Shown in pieces: positions 46,372 to 58,784 of a stretch of 64,000 nt of DNA. Source of the stretch: Leptasterias polaris (Eukaryota; Echinodermata; Asteroidea; Forcipulatida; Asteriidae); NCBI GenBank assembly GCA_037783415.1, contig JAZGTN010000011.1, forward strand, positions 1,426,001 through 1,490,000. Direction: 5' to 3'. Positions within the stretch are counted from its first letter, which is position 1. Each line of letters begins with the position of its first letter. Both the position numbers and the translations under genes were made by a program. The notes below the pieces were generated by a model that was not told the origin of the DNA, did no database searches, and saw nothing but the letters and a program-made list of their open reading frames with translations.

Positions 46372-46553
46372 TAGCCCCATTATAGTGCCAATACTCTGGA
46401 CTTCCTCCGATCCTTGAGGAAGTCCAGAGTATTGGCACTATAAATGGGGCTACCCTCCATCCTACTACTAGCCCCATAGTTAGTAGTGCCAATACTCTGA
46501 ACTTCCTCAAGGATCGGAGGAAGTCCAGAGTATTGGCACTATAAATGGGGCTA
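46372..46553. repeat. Two long hairpins with mutually inverted loops
   Basis: Hairpin 1 (46372-46452) and hairpin 2 (46469-46553) share arms of about 36 bp ('agtgccaatactctgg' and complement, ending 'tggggcta'). The 8-nt loops are 'cgatcctt' and 'aaggatcg', exact reverse complements of each other. The left arm of hairpin 2 carries a small insertion (about 'gttagt'). Confidence 0.9.
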
Positions 46554-46718
46554 CCTCCATCCATGCCTCATCACATCAGCTATGATTTATATGACTCATG
46601 AGTATGACGGTAACCGGTCACTTCGGCACCTTGCTACCTCCATCCATGCCTCATCACATCAGCTATGATTTATATGACTCATGAGTATGACGGTAACCGG
46701 TCACTTCGGCACCTTGCA
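46551..46718. repeat. Tandem duplication of 83 bp
   Basis: The block from 'ctacctccatccatgcctca' through 'cacttcggcaccttg' occurs twice in direct tandem with almost no difference. The second copy runs into the 'aactcggcacc' repeats. Confidence 0.9.
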
Positions 46719-47645
46719 AACTCGGCACCAACAAACTCGGCCCCAGACAAACTCGGCAACAACAAACTCGGCACATGCACAAATACAAATTTGGCACCCA
46801 GCCAGGCCCCCAGCCAATTTATCGCTGCGTACAGCGTAGTACCACCATACATGTAAACATGGAAAATTTCTACCTCCATATGATGTGAAATATAGTTCAG
46901 TCGATCCTGCATGCCCCTGTACAGTGCGATCCTGTATCGTTTCCAGCATGGTCTTAAAAGCTGAAAAAATCAATGCTGGTGGGATATCGATTCACTAATA
47001 GTTACCTTTCGGACATCTGGAGAAGGAGTCTGGAGGAAGTGTCGAAATGTCAGGCCAATAACCATTCTTGGCATTTATCTAATAGGTTCTTTTTGGTTTG
47101 TATTAGGCCAAATAAAAAAAAATACCAGTTGATCGTCCCCTCCCTCATGCTTTTTTGAGGCCGCATCCTGTTTTATTGATATTTTTTATTTTACTTTTTT
47201 TTCCAAAAAGACACATTTTCTGTGTATATTATAAACTGACCAATCTTTTAGAACTTGTAACTACAGAAAGTAAGTGGTGACTTTAAACTGAAGAATTGGT
47301 GGCCAGTTTGAATTAAAATGCTTGGCAGCCACCTTCGAAAGAAATAAAAAATAAAAAATAAAAAATAAAAAGGCCCTCATCCTCCTCTTTTTGAAAAAAC
47401 CCGGACGATCAACTGGTATTTTTGTTTACTTGGCCTTAGTAAGCAATAATTGTACAATGTACAATGTACAATGTACATGTACGTAACTTTAACCCTTAGT
47501 GAACAGATAGTGATTGCTTGGTGCCGAGTTTGTAAGTCAAATATCATTCTTGGTGCCGAGGGTGCCGAGTTTGTTTGGTGCCGAGTTTGCAAGGTGCCAA
47601 GTTTGTGGGTGTCGAGTTTGCAAGGTGCCGAAGTGTCTGGTATTC
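46700..47645. mobile_element. Foldback element with arms of 'aactcggcacc' repeats
   Basis: The left side (about 46706-46800) carries several direct copies of 'caaactcggcacc'. The right side (about 47518-47633) carries the complement 'ggtgccgagtttg' several times. Such arms made of short direct repeats are typical of foldback transposons. The centre contains a separate MITE (47101-47440) and AT-rich sequence. The outer borders are uncertain. Confidence 0.65.
47101..47440. mobile_element. MITE nested in the foldback element
   Basis: 'ataccagttgatcgtcc' (about 47123) and its complement 'ggacgatcaactggtat' (about 47402) are inverted arms. The outer text 'ttaggccaaa' is matched by 'acttggcctta'. 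It includes a (aataaaa)n stretch near 47345. Confidence 0.75.
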
Positions 47646-48556
47646 AGATGACTATGAGCTAGTGTACTTGTTTTTTTGAAATGTTGACATCTGCAGATGT
47701 AATCATTTTGAAAAATGTTTGCGTACCACGAGAAGCCCAAAAAATATATATGTTATAAAGTACAGAATTTCAGGGATTTTCAGCCTTTTATCAACCCACA
47801 TGCTCTGCGTTCAAATTCCTGATTTTTTTTTGTTTTTACCCCAAAAATTAATAAGAATATTATCTTTTACTTTTTAAAGTTTACCCCTACTTTACTGACA
47901 CTAACACTAACAGTTAAATAGATTAGTATATAAACCTTTTCTTTTTACTTTTGGCTCCCAGGATACTTTTTAAGGGAAATAAAGTCACAAAATTATGAAT
48001 ACTAGTCAATTTCCCACCCCCCCCCCCCCCCCCGAAAAAAACCCCCAAAACCCCCAAAACCAAACAGTCACTGCATATGTTCAGTGCCAGCATATACACT
48101 GCCTTTATTTTATTATTTTATTAAAGTATTATATTACTATTATGTAATATATTATAAAGTAAAATATTGTATTTGTAATGCTTGAGTAATAATAACGTGT
48201 ACATTGTTAGAAGCACATATTGCTATTTATATTACCTGGGCATAAAGATGAAATTGAGTTATAAAACCAATTAGCAACAAGTTTTTGTGGTTTTCTTTGG
48301 ATACAAATCGTTTAAAATTCCGTATCCTGCCACCACTTTATTTCACTAATTTGTGTCAAATTATATTCTTACTTGTCCACAAGGGTTGATAGAATGTATA
48401 CAGAGAGGCACAGGCAATTAGAACTATTACAAAGCATCAAAATCATGAAGAAATAAGCCATTTTCGGGGAAATGGTGCTCTTGACAATGCTGCTTGCCAT
48501 GCAACACTCCATTTTAGTTCCTTCGGGCATGAGTGTGCAAGAGTTCTGTCAACGCG
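47646..48556. other. Upstream flank of MRPL4
   Basis: AT-rich sequence with a C tract near 48017-48033. No TATA box near the MRPL4 ATG; 'gcgcttaagt' lies just inside the gene. No other gene recognised. Confidence 0.4.
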
Positions 48557-51500
48557 ATGAGATATGCGCTTAAGTTTTCCTTTTTAAAGGTAAAAATTTA
48601 GGGTTTTAGCTACCAATTCCTCACAAGGAATATTATTACAAAAAGGAAAATGAAGGCACCATCAATCAAATAAATCCCTAATAAAGTGGTGGCAGGATAC
48701 ATAATTATTATTTTTTTTAAATCTACTTGTTTATAAATAATTATGTAGTTCCATTTTTTATTTGGACACACATTTTCTTTTGGAAATAGACTTTGTGCAC
48801 AACATACAACTATCTGCAAAGATCCTCTGAACACGGAACGTCACAGGGTGACAGTTTGGTACGAGCAGTAAATACAGGTGAGAAGAATGTTGAACAATAA
48901 ATATTAATTATTAAAGCAATTCTATATCCATTCATGATCCATTGTAATCAAGTTGCAATATTTAAACCCTTGATTCTCCAAACAGTCATAGCCTGGAGGT
49001 GTAGGGGACTTGAGTGAGTGCTTCAATTATCACATTGGATTACCCCTTACTGCTTTCATGTGTGTTTTCTGACTTTTAAAAATGATTTTACAGAAAACAT
49101 TGTATATGACTTAAATATCTATTTTGTATTTATCATTTGTCAATAATCTTGTTATAAGGAAAGGGTCGTCTGTCCTTGGCCAATCAAGACTTGTATTTAT
49201 TAATAACCAATTTTTTTTCTTTGACAATTGTATCTCTTTAGTTGTAGTTCCAGAGTTTCAAAATGCAGACAGATGGGAGAATCTTCCCTTAATTACAGGC
49301 AGGGAGGTTGATGCTCCGGATTGTCTAGAGAAACCACAGGCCTGGATGGAAACCCTGAGCACCCTTGAGAACATCAAACTGGGATTGGTTGATCTCCATC
49401 CTGATGTGTTTGCAACCATGCCACGGTAAATATTGGTCTTCTACGAAATCCATCCTCTGATTTTGCCTGATTTTGATTGATGGATTTGATGATGTGTCAT
49501 ATTATTATAGTGGCTGAGCAGTCAAGCACACTAAACTCAATCAAGCTCTGGTGTTTCTGACCGGCAGAGTGTGTTTGAGTCCCGATCTTGACACTTGTGT
49601 CCTTAATTAAGCAAGAAACCATTATTGCTTCCTCCTTCAGATGGGTCGTAAAGCTGATGGTCCTGTGTGTTGTGTAATGCACGTAAAAGAACCCAGTAGT
49701 ACACTTATCTTGCGATAAGTGTAAATGGTCCATGTCCCCCCTGCCCTGGTGTTTTCTGGTATGATTGGCTGTAGAATATGCCACAGCACCCTGCAAACAG
49801 TTACATGGTGCTATGTAAACAAATGGGTCTTATATTTAGGACATAGCTCCACACACCTTGTGTAGGACAAATAATGAGCACTTTGAGTCGCCTTCGGGTG
49901 AGAACTGCATGTTGTTATTATTACAGATCAGTATAATCGATGAGTCAAACCAATATGTTGTTTTTAGGTAATGTTTGCCAATACAATCAAAGTCCAAATG
50001 TTGGGGTGTTGAGTGAACGCAAGTGAACACAGTAATTTGCAGCTCATGGTTGCATTTGCTCCAATTCAAATCGATACAATGAATTTGAGGTTGGAAAGAG
50101 ATTAAGTCTAGTTCCTTGTGTGTTTTAACTGGCATGACTGTTATTTGCAAAAGGGAATATGACTAAGATGGATTTAAATTGTGAACTGGACATTGTTCAT
50201 ATGAAAAAACAATTGCTATTTTCAACTTTAAGACAAATTCTGTATTTTTCTTTTTTGTTACAGCATTGATATTTTATATAGAAACATGATGTGGCAACGA
50301 AACTATAAAAGAATTGTAAGTAGAAGAAATAGTACAACTTTGTGTCACAAGTCACTTGTATGTAGTGTTGAGTGTTTATAATTATGTCACTTTTTTTGGC
50401 GATATATTTGTCAAATCTTGTGATTTTTTAAAGCAGAACAGACAGTCACATTCGAAAATAGGGGCAACAAAACAAGATGTGCCATGGTACACATTGTATC
50501 GTAAAGACCATTCGAGCATTAACAAGACCAGAGAGGGGGGTTCAGTCTGTGCTATCAAGAACTCTGCATCACTTTCAAGTTTGTTAAACTCCAAAGCATT
50601 GCACAGCCGGAAATATACAGCAGTTTCAGGGTCAGAATTTCTGTGAAGTGCCTTTAGCTCTTCTTGATATAAAAGATAAAAACTGTAAATGTGAAATAAT
50701 AAATTTGTGTTTTTGAATTATTTTTTTTCATTAGAGTTTAGCAAAAACCAAAAGCCGGGCTGAGGTTAGAGGTGGTGGACGAAAACCATGGCGACAGAAG
50801 GGAACAGGGAGGGCTAGACATGGGAGTATTAGGTCACCCATCTGGAGGAAAGGTCAGTTTCATCCTGGATTAATACTTCTTCTTATGCATTGGTCACCCT
50901 GTGTAGCCCTCGAAGTGACTTTCTCAGGATGATCTTTCAGTGTTCTGTGTCGTAACTCCCACCTCATTGTCTGTGTTAACCTTTTTTTTAATACTAATCT
51001 TGACTGCTATTCATTGCTTTTGGAAAACCAATGTTTATCTATCATTCTTTCAATGTGAAGCCTTCTGACCATTGCCTTAGCCTCGGGGTATCTTGGGAAC
51101 ACCCAGTTTTCTTCATTCAGACGATTTCTGCTCTCCTTTTTTAATATCAAATTTACTCAAATGCGTGGTTAAAATTAAAAAAACGCACCAAGAAATGTTT
51201 GAAAGGTTGTGGTGAAAGCTTCTTAAGTTTTATTTGTAATTTATTTATTTCAGATTTGGCTTTACGATTTTTTTTATTATTTTGAACTAATATGGGTTGC
51301 TTTGATTTGATTGACTTTTGAGGTGGTCGAGCTAAAGGTCCACGAGGCCCCAGGAGCTACTGGTGTGAGCTTCCTGCGCAAGTGAAGACACAAGGTCTAC
51401 GCATTGCCCTCACAGTGAAGCTAACCCAAGACAACCTCCACATTGTGGACTCCCTGGAACTGCCATCCAATGAACCAGAGGTATAAAGTAGGAACTGTGT

Positions 51501-54500
51501 ATTTGTGTACTTATTGGGCGTGATTTTATTCCTACTTTAACCCTTGGGGGAAAAAATGAAAAAGTTGTGATTAAATAGACTGAAATGTCTATTAAGGCCT
51601 ACACCATGTGTACATGTAGGTCAAACAGTGTACTCAGGCATGCAACTCTTCCGCGGATCGGCGGATTTCCCCTTTTTTTAAAATAGAATACCGCCCTTAC
51701 GAAAAAATCTGCATAAAAAAAAATCACGCTGCATGAAAAAAATAAATTCCCGCTGAAGGAAACATTGCTTATTGAAAAGAAATAAAGGTTCAGGATTCTT
51801 AAAGTCTGGCTTCGCGGAAGTTTACACATACAAAAGCATTACACAGTCCAGACACATACACAAGTTCTCCTCGTACAGCATACCTTCTACACTATTTTTT
51901 GCACAGTCTGGCTCCATAGTGTTTTTATTGCTATTTGTGTAAGGGGATGCGGTGGAAACCAGACGCTGTAAGAGTGCAAAAGAACCACACTATCGATAGG
52001 TGTTTGCTCAAAAAATAACGATGGCGTCCACTAGGAAAGACATCGTTGATTGGTAATTTTCCGCTTTTTTTTCGGCTGAAGAGTTGCATGCCTGGTACTT
52101 GATAGAACATTCCCCTCTTTCCCAATGAGCAAATATCATACAGGTCTGACTAATTCATGCACTAGTTACTTTGGATTTAGCTATTAAGCCTGGTTTATAC
52201 TTCACGTGAACTGCAAAAACAAAGTAACTTTACGAAGTATTTTTCTTGCTTCACAATATTGGAAAACATTGTGTACCTGATTGTTTGCGTCACTTAATCC
52301 ACTTGGCATTCACTTCCGTGTGCAGTATGAACCAGACTTTAATATCCAAAATTAGTTTTTGCTTGATTTTGTTTGAATTCGGATTGCACTTTCCAACTCA
52401 TCAATCTTGGCACTCGGGGGGACCAGTCATGCCACTAAAATCACAGCTCAGTTGTTTGTTGTTAAGATGTCTTGATTGTTTTGGAAGTGTGTCAGTTGGA
52501 GATGGATTGTTATGGTAACCTTGGGGGTTGGGTTTTAAGCGATTATACGCCATTGACAGCTATCTTAAAGGTAGGGTCATAGATTGTTTTTTTGTCGACA
52601 TAATGCTGATTTATAGGCAAAACTTTTAATAAAGATACAATAAAAGTCGCCTGTGAAAGTTTCAGTTGCATACAGTGTCTACTTGTTGGGTAAAAAATAG
52701 CAAGTGTTTGTCACAGTGTTTTTTTATCAAGACCGTCAAATCCATCTCTGTGAGGGGACAGCGGGTACCAACCGCGTCTCTGGCCGCATAATTTACAACG
52801 GACACCATGTAAAGAACAAAGCTACATGTACCAACTTGGCAACTTTTATACGCAAAACACTACATGATCAATGCCTCATATTTGTATAGCATAGTTTTTA
52901 TATAGTTTTTGGGAAAGAATAGAATTGAAAAACAAAATAAGAATCTAAAAACATTCTTCCTTTTAACTCGACAGATGATACTTGACTTTTTAAATGAATC
53001 AATGAAATGAATCATTTCCTTCAGTATTACAAATGAGACATTTGAACAGCTTCTCGGTTTTGAGTTTAGGCCACCAGGACACACGTTAATAATTTTGTTT
53101 TTCTCTTTCAGTTTCTGGAAGATCTAGCCTTGGAGAGGAACTGGGGTCCATCGGTCCTTTTTGTAGACAAGTAAGTTTTCAATCAAACAAAATATTGGTT
53201 AACAAGCCCCCCCCCCCTCCTTGTTAAAACAATCAGGATATTTAGATCACTGCATGTTTAATAGTTAACCAATGCCCCGCTTAAAGGTATTATACAGGAT
53301 TGGCAGAGCTGACACAATAATCACAGACAGTGTTCATGTTTTGTGTAATCAACCACATACATGAAATAACAAACCTGTGAAAATTTGAGCTCAATTGGTC
53401 ATCGAGGTCACGAGAAAATAGTGAAAAGAGACCTTATGTGTTTTCTGTTTTTCAAACATCGAGTTTATTATCGCGCGCAATAAAAACTATTGTTTTACTC
53501 ATTTCTCAGAAACGATAGCATTTTAGGCAGAAATATTTTAAGGAACCCTTTCTACCATTACTTACTTTAAATCAAGTAAGTTATGTGTGAATCTGTGAAC
53601 ATTTGTGTTTTTCGATCTTACCAATAGTGTACAGGGCCTTTAACCATTAGTGTTTCAGAACCCAGTACACTTATCGTTAAGAGAAGGGGATTGCCGCGTT
53701 TTTTTTTCTTGCAGTGGCTGACGAGTGCGCCACAGCACTTTGTGAACCCTGATAAAGGTGCTTCATAAATTGGTCTTACAATTTATAAAAACTTCCAAAC
53801 CTGTCTTAAAAAATGCCTCTCTTTGTACAAGTGCCTTGAACACCTTTTGGGTGGTATGTGCACTATAGAAGGCTTCAACATTGTTATTATTATTAGGTAT
53901 CTGATGAAAGAAAATATGGATCTACGGTTTGACACGCACAAACTCATGTTTATTTTTTCTGGTCTTGTTATTTCAGCAAGCCAGTGACTGAAATGCCGGC
54001 AAACTTCCTTCAAGCTGTCAGTGGAATAAAAACGTACAACGTTCTATCAACAGAAGGTATGCTTGTCCTCAGTCAGATTCAAATTGTTCATGATTTTTTA
54101 CTTCGCTTGTTAATCATAATTAGACCTAAACAAATAATTATTTGCTTTCCTTCTGTAATTTGTCAACAAGTTATGAAGTAGGGTTGTCGACCGCATTTTA
54201 AAAAGTGTTTCTTTTCTTTAAACTCTACTTGGTTTGTGCTCCAAAGTGTCATATTCTAGTTTTGTAGCAACACCATGTGTATATGTTCTCTGAGAACTTT
54301 TCTTGCTAATTATTCTACTGCTGCAGAGTGGATTTTGGAATTTGGGAGACTACTTTTTTCTGAAAACAACTTTCCTGCTTTTTAACTACTACCTGGGCGA
54401 AAGGTAGGAAATCGGCCTGAACTACTACTTTCACTTAGTGGACCGAAGGGACTTCTTGTTATTAACTGACGAAGGATAGAGCAGGCTAGTTAAAACATTG

Positions 54501-55699
54501 AGACCAATTAAGAACTCACTCCATGGCAGTGAAGTTAACAACAAGAAGTCCCCGGCAATCCACTAGGCGAAAGTAGTAGTCCCAGCCGATTTCCTATCTT
54601 CCCTCCCAGGTAGTAATTAACAAGCAGGGCCAAATTTCATAGAGCTTCTTAAGCAGAAAATATTGCTAACAATTTTCTGCTAAGTATTTTCTGCTAAGCA
54701 GAAATGAGCAGCATGTCAGTCACAAAAGGTGCACATGGCATGGTATTTTGGCTGGTAACCTTAACCCTTTAGAGACCATTCATTTCCGTATATAATCATC
54801 ACAAAGCGCCCAGGCATTGCTAATATTGTTAGTTATTTTATTGACATTTTGTCAGTAAAAATAAAAAGAAAGAGAACATTTAGTTTCTTGTTTAGAAATT
54901 GGGATACAATGTCAACATACTACACGAAAAATTTCATATAGCCATGACCTTACTTTGACCTCTTTATTTGAATAGAAGTAGCTTAAACTTTGCGGCTGTT
55001 TGCAGCCGCTATGGGCGTTTTGGTACAAGCCGCTTGTGGCCGCTTTGGTCCCTAAAGGGTTAAATTAGTGCTGAGCTACTTGTGCTTAAGCAGCTCTATG
55101 AAATTGGGCCCAGGATAGTTCTTGTCAGAACTAAGTAGGCTCCCGAATATCAACATTTTCTCCACGGCAGTAGGATAGCAAGGCAAGTTCTCAAAGAACA
55201 AATCTACACAGAAAAGTAGATATATACACAAGGTGTTACCACAAACTGAATACATGTTGACATCTCACCATGCAATGCCTCGAAACCCATATTTATTGTC
55301 TAGTTATTAAATTCAGGCATGATATTCTTCCTACTTCAGTCTGATTTCAGATTTTTTGTTGCCCTTGGAAAAATCTGTAAAATGTTGATTAATAGCCTGA
55401 AATGTCTGTTAAAGCCTACACCATGTGTACATATAGGTCAAATTCATTGGTGAACATAATTCCACTTCAGGCAGCTAATTCTCCAATTATTCATGCACAA
55501 TTTGTCTGCAGGGTTTAACGTCTACAGTTCATTGAAGCACCACACATTGGTCCTAACACTAGATGCCTTGGAGTTCCTTGAAGACAGATTGCTATTCTTC
55601 ACTCGATGTTACAGAAAGAAAGACATCACAGACAACCGGAGGATTATGTGGACACAGCTAAAGAAATTGCAACCCTCCACGAAAATCACTCAAAATTAA
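48557..55699 (+). CDS. MRPL4: Mitochondrial large-subunit ribosomal protein uL4m, nine exons
   Basis: Exons: 48557-48589, 48790-48877, 49242-49425, 50264-50315, 50735-50852, 51323-51480, 53112-53170, 53977-54056, 55512-55699. They total 960 nt (319 aa plus stop), and every junction is in phase with GT-AG sites. The protein binds 23S-type rRNA in the mitochondrial ribosome. Diagnostic stretches are D-L-H-P-D-V-F-A-T (exon 3), [12 protein letters not shown] (exon 4), [12 protein letters not shown] and [13 protein letters not shown] (exon 5), G-P-R-G-P-R-S-Y-W (exon 6) and [12 protein letters not shown] (exon 9). These are classic L4 signatures, and the length matches the family. Exons 1-2 give a basic N-terminus ([11 protein letters not shown]) suited to mitochondrial import; exon 1 is the least certain. 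Introns 3, 6, 7 and 8 are filled with SINEs and MITEs. Confidence 0.93.
49509..49926 (+). mobile_element. tRNA-derived SINE in MRPL4 intron 3
   Basis: The head has an A-box-like 'tggctgagcagtcaag' and a B-box-like 'gtttgagtcccg'. The body contains 'cttcagatgggtcgtaaagc', 'gtaaaagaacccagta' and 'tgattggctg', and ends in (att)n. Parts of the same body recur at 53655-53900. Confidence 0.8.
51635..52094. mobile_element. MITE with 17-bp TIR in MRPL4 intron 6
   Basis: 'caggcatgcaactcttc' at the left is exactly mirrored at 52078-52094. The flanks share 'gtact', a possible target duplication. The CAGG...CCTG ends recall hAT-type elements. The interior has A/T runs and no transposase. Confidence 0.8.
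52565..52830 (+). mobile_element. MITE-C copy in MRPL4 intron 6
   Basis: It starts 'aaaggtagggtcatagattg' and contains 'gatacaataaaagtcgcctg' and 'gcgggtaccaacc'. The same order occurs reversed at 57570-57873 and diverged at 28303-28565. Confidence 0.7.
53281..53643 (-). mobile_element. MITE-A copy 3 in MRPL4 intron 7
   Basis: This is the reverse complement of the 41329-41687 element with few differences, including both ends ('ttaaaggtattatacaggat' and 'gtgtacagggcctttaa'). Confidence 0.88.
53655..53900 (+). mobile_element. SINE 3' part in MRPL4 intron 7
   Basis: 'cagaacccagtacacttatc' and the following 'gagaagggg' stretch match the SINE body of 49509-49926 ('agaacccagtagtacactta'). The tail 'cattgttattattatta' is a typical SINE 3' end. 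Confidence 0.65.
54377..54625. mobile_element. MITE with about 90-bp inverted arms in MRPL4 intron 8
   Basis: The arms share 'taactactacctggg', 'taggaaatcggc', 'actactactttc' and 'gacttcttgtt', mirrored at the right as 'aacaagaagtcc', 'gaaagtagtagt' and 'gccgatttccta'. The right end abuts the next element. Confidence 0.85.
54626..55112. mobile_element. MITE-B element in MRPL4 intron 8
   Basis: The left end 'gggccaaatttcatagagct' and the right end 'agctctatgaaattgggccc' are inverted copies. The left arm continues with repeated 'ttctgctaag' words. A related terminus is at 8060-8095. Confidence 0.85.
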
Positions 55700-55752
55700 C
55701 AGCCTGTTTGACTATCATTCTTTTACATGGAGCAGCTTTGGGTTTTTTCTCT

Positions 55753-55758
55753 CATTAA
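55753..55758 (+). promoter_or_regulatory. Probable MRPL4 poly(A) signal (ATTAAA)
   Basis: ATTAAA lies 54 bp after the MRPL4 stop codon. It is the common variant of AATAAA and the first candidate downstream. Use of this site is inferred. Confidence 0.45.
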
Positions 55759-55759
55759 A

Positions 55760-58700
55760 AAACCTATGCAACCGAACAGCGGTAGTTAGTTAGTATTTAA
55801 GACGGAAATGTTTCTGGAGGGTTATGTAATAAGTGAGCTGTCAGATTGAACCTGATCTATTTGTTTTTTATAACAGCTAATCATTGTCTTTAATAATTGC
55901 TTATCACAGGGTCAGGCATTCCAATCTTATGCAGTCCAAACAATTTTGTGTGGAGTGACTCAAGAAAAAAAGGGGATTTGGACCGCACTCTTTACTAGCC
56001 TGCTTAATTAATCAGACATTTTTAAGAAAGCTCACATCATTTTGGGAGTTGCATGCTGTGGATGAATTAATCTTATATATAGCGCTGGTATCCGCCTATT
56101 TTGACATTTATAGCTCATGACTCATGAACATTACCCCAGTCACTGTGCTATATATTTTTTATTTGAACCATCTCAGCCTAAGCTGCCTAAGTCGGGGTTT
56201 GGACCGCAGGCTCGTGGCCAGTGTTTTTAGCATTGGGCCAGTAAACTCGCAACGAGACAAGTCTGATTGGCTTGTGTTTTCCAATTGAATAATTTAATAC
56301 CACTGTGTCATATCTTGAATCATAATAAAAGATATGGTCAAATGTTGACTTTGAGTCTGGTAAATATCTTTCAATTCTGTTGAGTATCTGAAGTATTTTA
56401 ACATAGAACAAACGAGATAAATCTTGTCTTGGTGCTTGTTCCAATAACATGCACAGAACAGAACTGGTTCTTCATTTATAGCACTTTATACATTATGTTC
56501 AACTGTGTAGCATTAAGAAAGTTCTCTCTCATACTCATTGACATACTGGTAATGTTTTGGTCCATTTTAAGCTACAAGGCCTGCGTCTTGTGGAATTTAC
56601 TCCCTAAAATCGAGCCCAGCATACTAACCACCTAAGCTTGAGTCCAGTGCACTAAAACCACTTGGCTATTGGATTGAATTGTGTTAGAAAACGTGGGGCA
56701 AAACACGAACAGGAGGAAAGAGCAGCACTCTATTTTAAGACACGGTACACTTGATCAAAATCTTGGCTGCAGATAATTTAATGGCATTCATTTATTTTAT
56801 TTTTTTTATATTAGAATTCAAATTACAACAAAATTAACACCAAGTTAGCTGATATACAAATATTATTATTAGAAAATCCCTTTCACTCATTTTTTTAAAT
56901 TATAAAAACAGTTATTGTAGGACCATTACAATTCTGGGCCAACTTGTCATGTGACTTTTATCATATTTTGTTTTCCACAAAAATTCGGCTTAAGTTTCTC
57001 AAAGGGTGGGTTCCCAGGTAGAGAAGATTGGCTTAAATTTTGTATTCTTGAAATGGAATCATAAGTAAGTGTAAATAACTTGACGACCTTTGGGTTTTTT
57101 AAGCAAAAATATACATAGCAGGAAGATTTCTCATTTAACATTGTTTGTAAAGCAATCTTTATTCTCGGTGAATTCCCCCAAAAAACTTCACAAGTTTGTC
57201 CGATTACATCTTGACAAGAAATTGAAGTATGCTTTGCTCAGGCATTAACTTATCACTAGAAAATTAATCAATCTATCACCAAAATTATTTCATATATAAT
57301 TGAAAAGGCAGTAAATGTGTCCAGTTTCTTAAGGCAGTAAGGTGTCCAAAGCTTCTTAACCCCCTCAAATAACCCCCTGACATACCACTATTGTTTGTAG
57401 AGAATTGTTAAAATGTTATATGCAGTGTCTGTATGAGCTTAGTGTCATAGATTGGTAAATACTCCAACAAATTAATGACCATCAAACCTTACTTAGTAAG
57501 AAACACTGCAGCTGTTGATAGTATCAACTATTTTCAGAAAGGATTCCCTTCAAAGTTATATGGTTTTGATAATTTTTCACCCCAAAACATTTGAAAATCA
57601 GACAATTAATGCGTGAATCTTTTCTCAGATTTCTGGGGGTCGACTGAAAAATTCGAATTTCAATGGTGTCCATTCACAATTGCTGCGGCCACAAATTTGG
57701 TTGGTACCCGCCTTCAGCTTGCTAATGGATGGATTCAACGTTAAACTGAGATAGTTTTTTTGCTGTAGAGACTGTATTCAGCTGGAACTTTCACAGGTGA
57801 TTTTTATTTTATCATTCTTAATAATTTGGCCTACAAATCAGCTGGTCAAAAACCAATCTATGACCCTACCTTTTTTATAGTAGTGAGTGGTATACAGTGG
57901 AATCCACTGTGTAATGCTTTATGTACCCTCTATGATACTTAACCCACAAAATTATGAATCGGTCTATGTGCAAGTTATATAAAACAAATATTGGAATGCA
58001 TCCAATATTTGTACGCTATTTGCCCCAATGTTGAAACGGATATTAAGAAATTACTCTCAAACTTCTTGAATTATGCAACCCTACACACACCCCCGGCCAA
58101 AATTATCCAATGCCTGTGTATTTGAAAGCACACACTTGATCAGAGCTCCCTCCCCCATGGTGCTCTTCACCTGGAAGAAATTCTAAACTTAATATACAAA
58201 CAAAAAATTGATTTCATAAACACAAAAAGGTACAGCTACTACTTACATTGGATTTGGATTACGTCTTCCATAGTGCTAGTAACAACCAAAGCTTTTGGCC
58301 TTTGCTATGCTCACAGTAAGCAGTGCTATCAAAAGATACGGCTGTTTCAAAATAGCACTCTGCACTAATGACGTTACTTGTGACAAAATACCTAGCTGTC
58401 GGACAAACATTCCATCAATTACGCGATCACCGCATCATTGACATGCCAAACTGCACTACCGGTAGTAAAATAGTCAGTACACGTGAGTAAATATAAAACT
58501 TTTTTTAGTGAAATTTGACACAATTGTCTGGGTACTTGGCTTCTGTTTTTAGCATTAGTAGAGAGTGCTATTGATGGCTTCGGCAGTGGCTATGGTTGAC
58601 TTACTAAGAAGTCCTACTCTTCAATGTTGGCGCAGTAGCCAATGGCCATAGCCGGAGCCATAGTCACTTAATTCACACGGGGCCCAACTCTCCAATGCTC

Positions 58701-58784
58701 CATAACTGGATGAGTCTGCGAATACAGGTTCAATAAATTAAACCATGAACAAAGATATTGAAAGGTTGAAGGTTGCCAACATTA
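55760..58784. other. Intergenic, repeats only
   Basis: This contains the dispersed repeat 56195-56600 (shared with 17280-17565) and the MITE-C copy at 57570-57873. The rest is AT-rich. A minus-strand ATG followed by eight codons and a GTAAGT donor (58272-58247) was noted but no partner exon was found. Confidence 0.45.
57570..57873 (-). mobile_element. MITE-C copy, reverse orientation
   Basis: On the minus strand it starts 'aaaggtagggtcatagattg' and contains 'gcgggtaccaacc' and 'gtggccgcagcaatt', in the same order as 52565-52830. Confidence 0.7.

Noticed and set aside
58247..58272. Minus-strand ATG plus eight codons and a GTAAGT donor
   Set aside because: Too short, and no second exon was found to the left before MRPL4.
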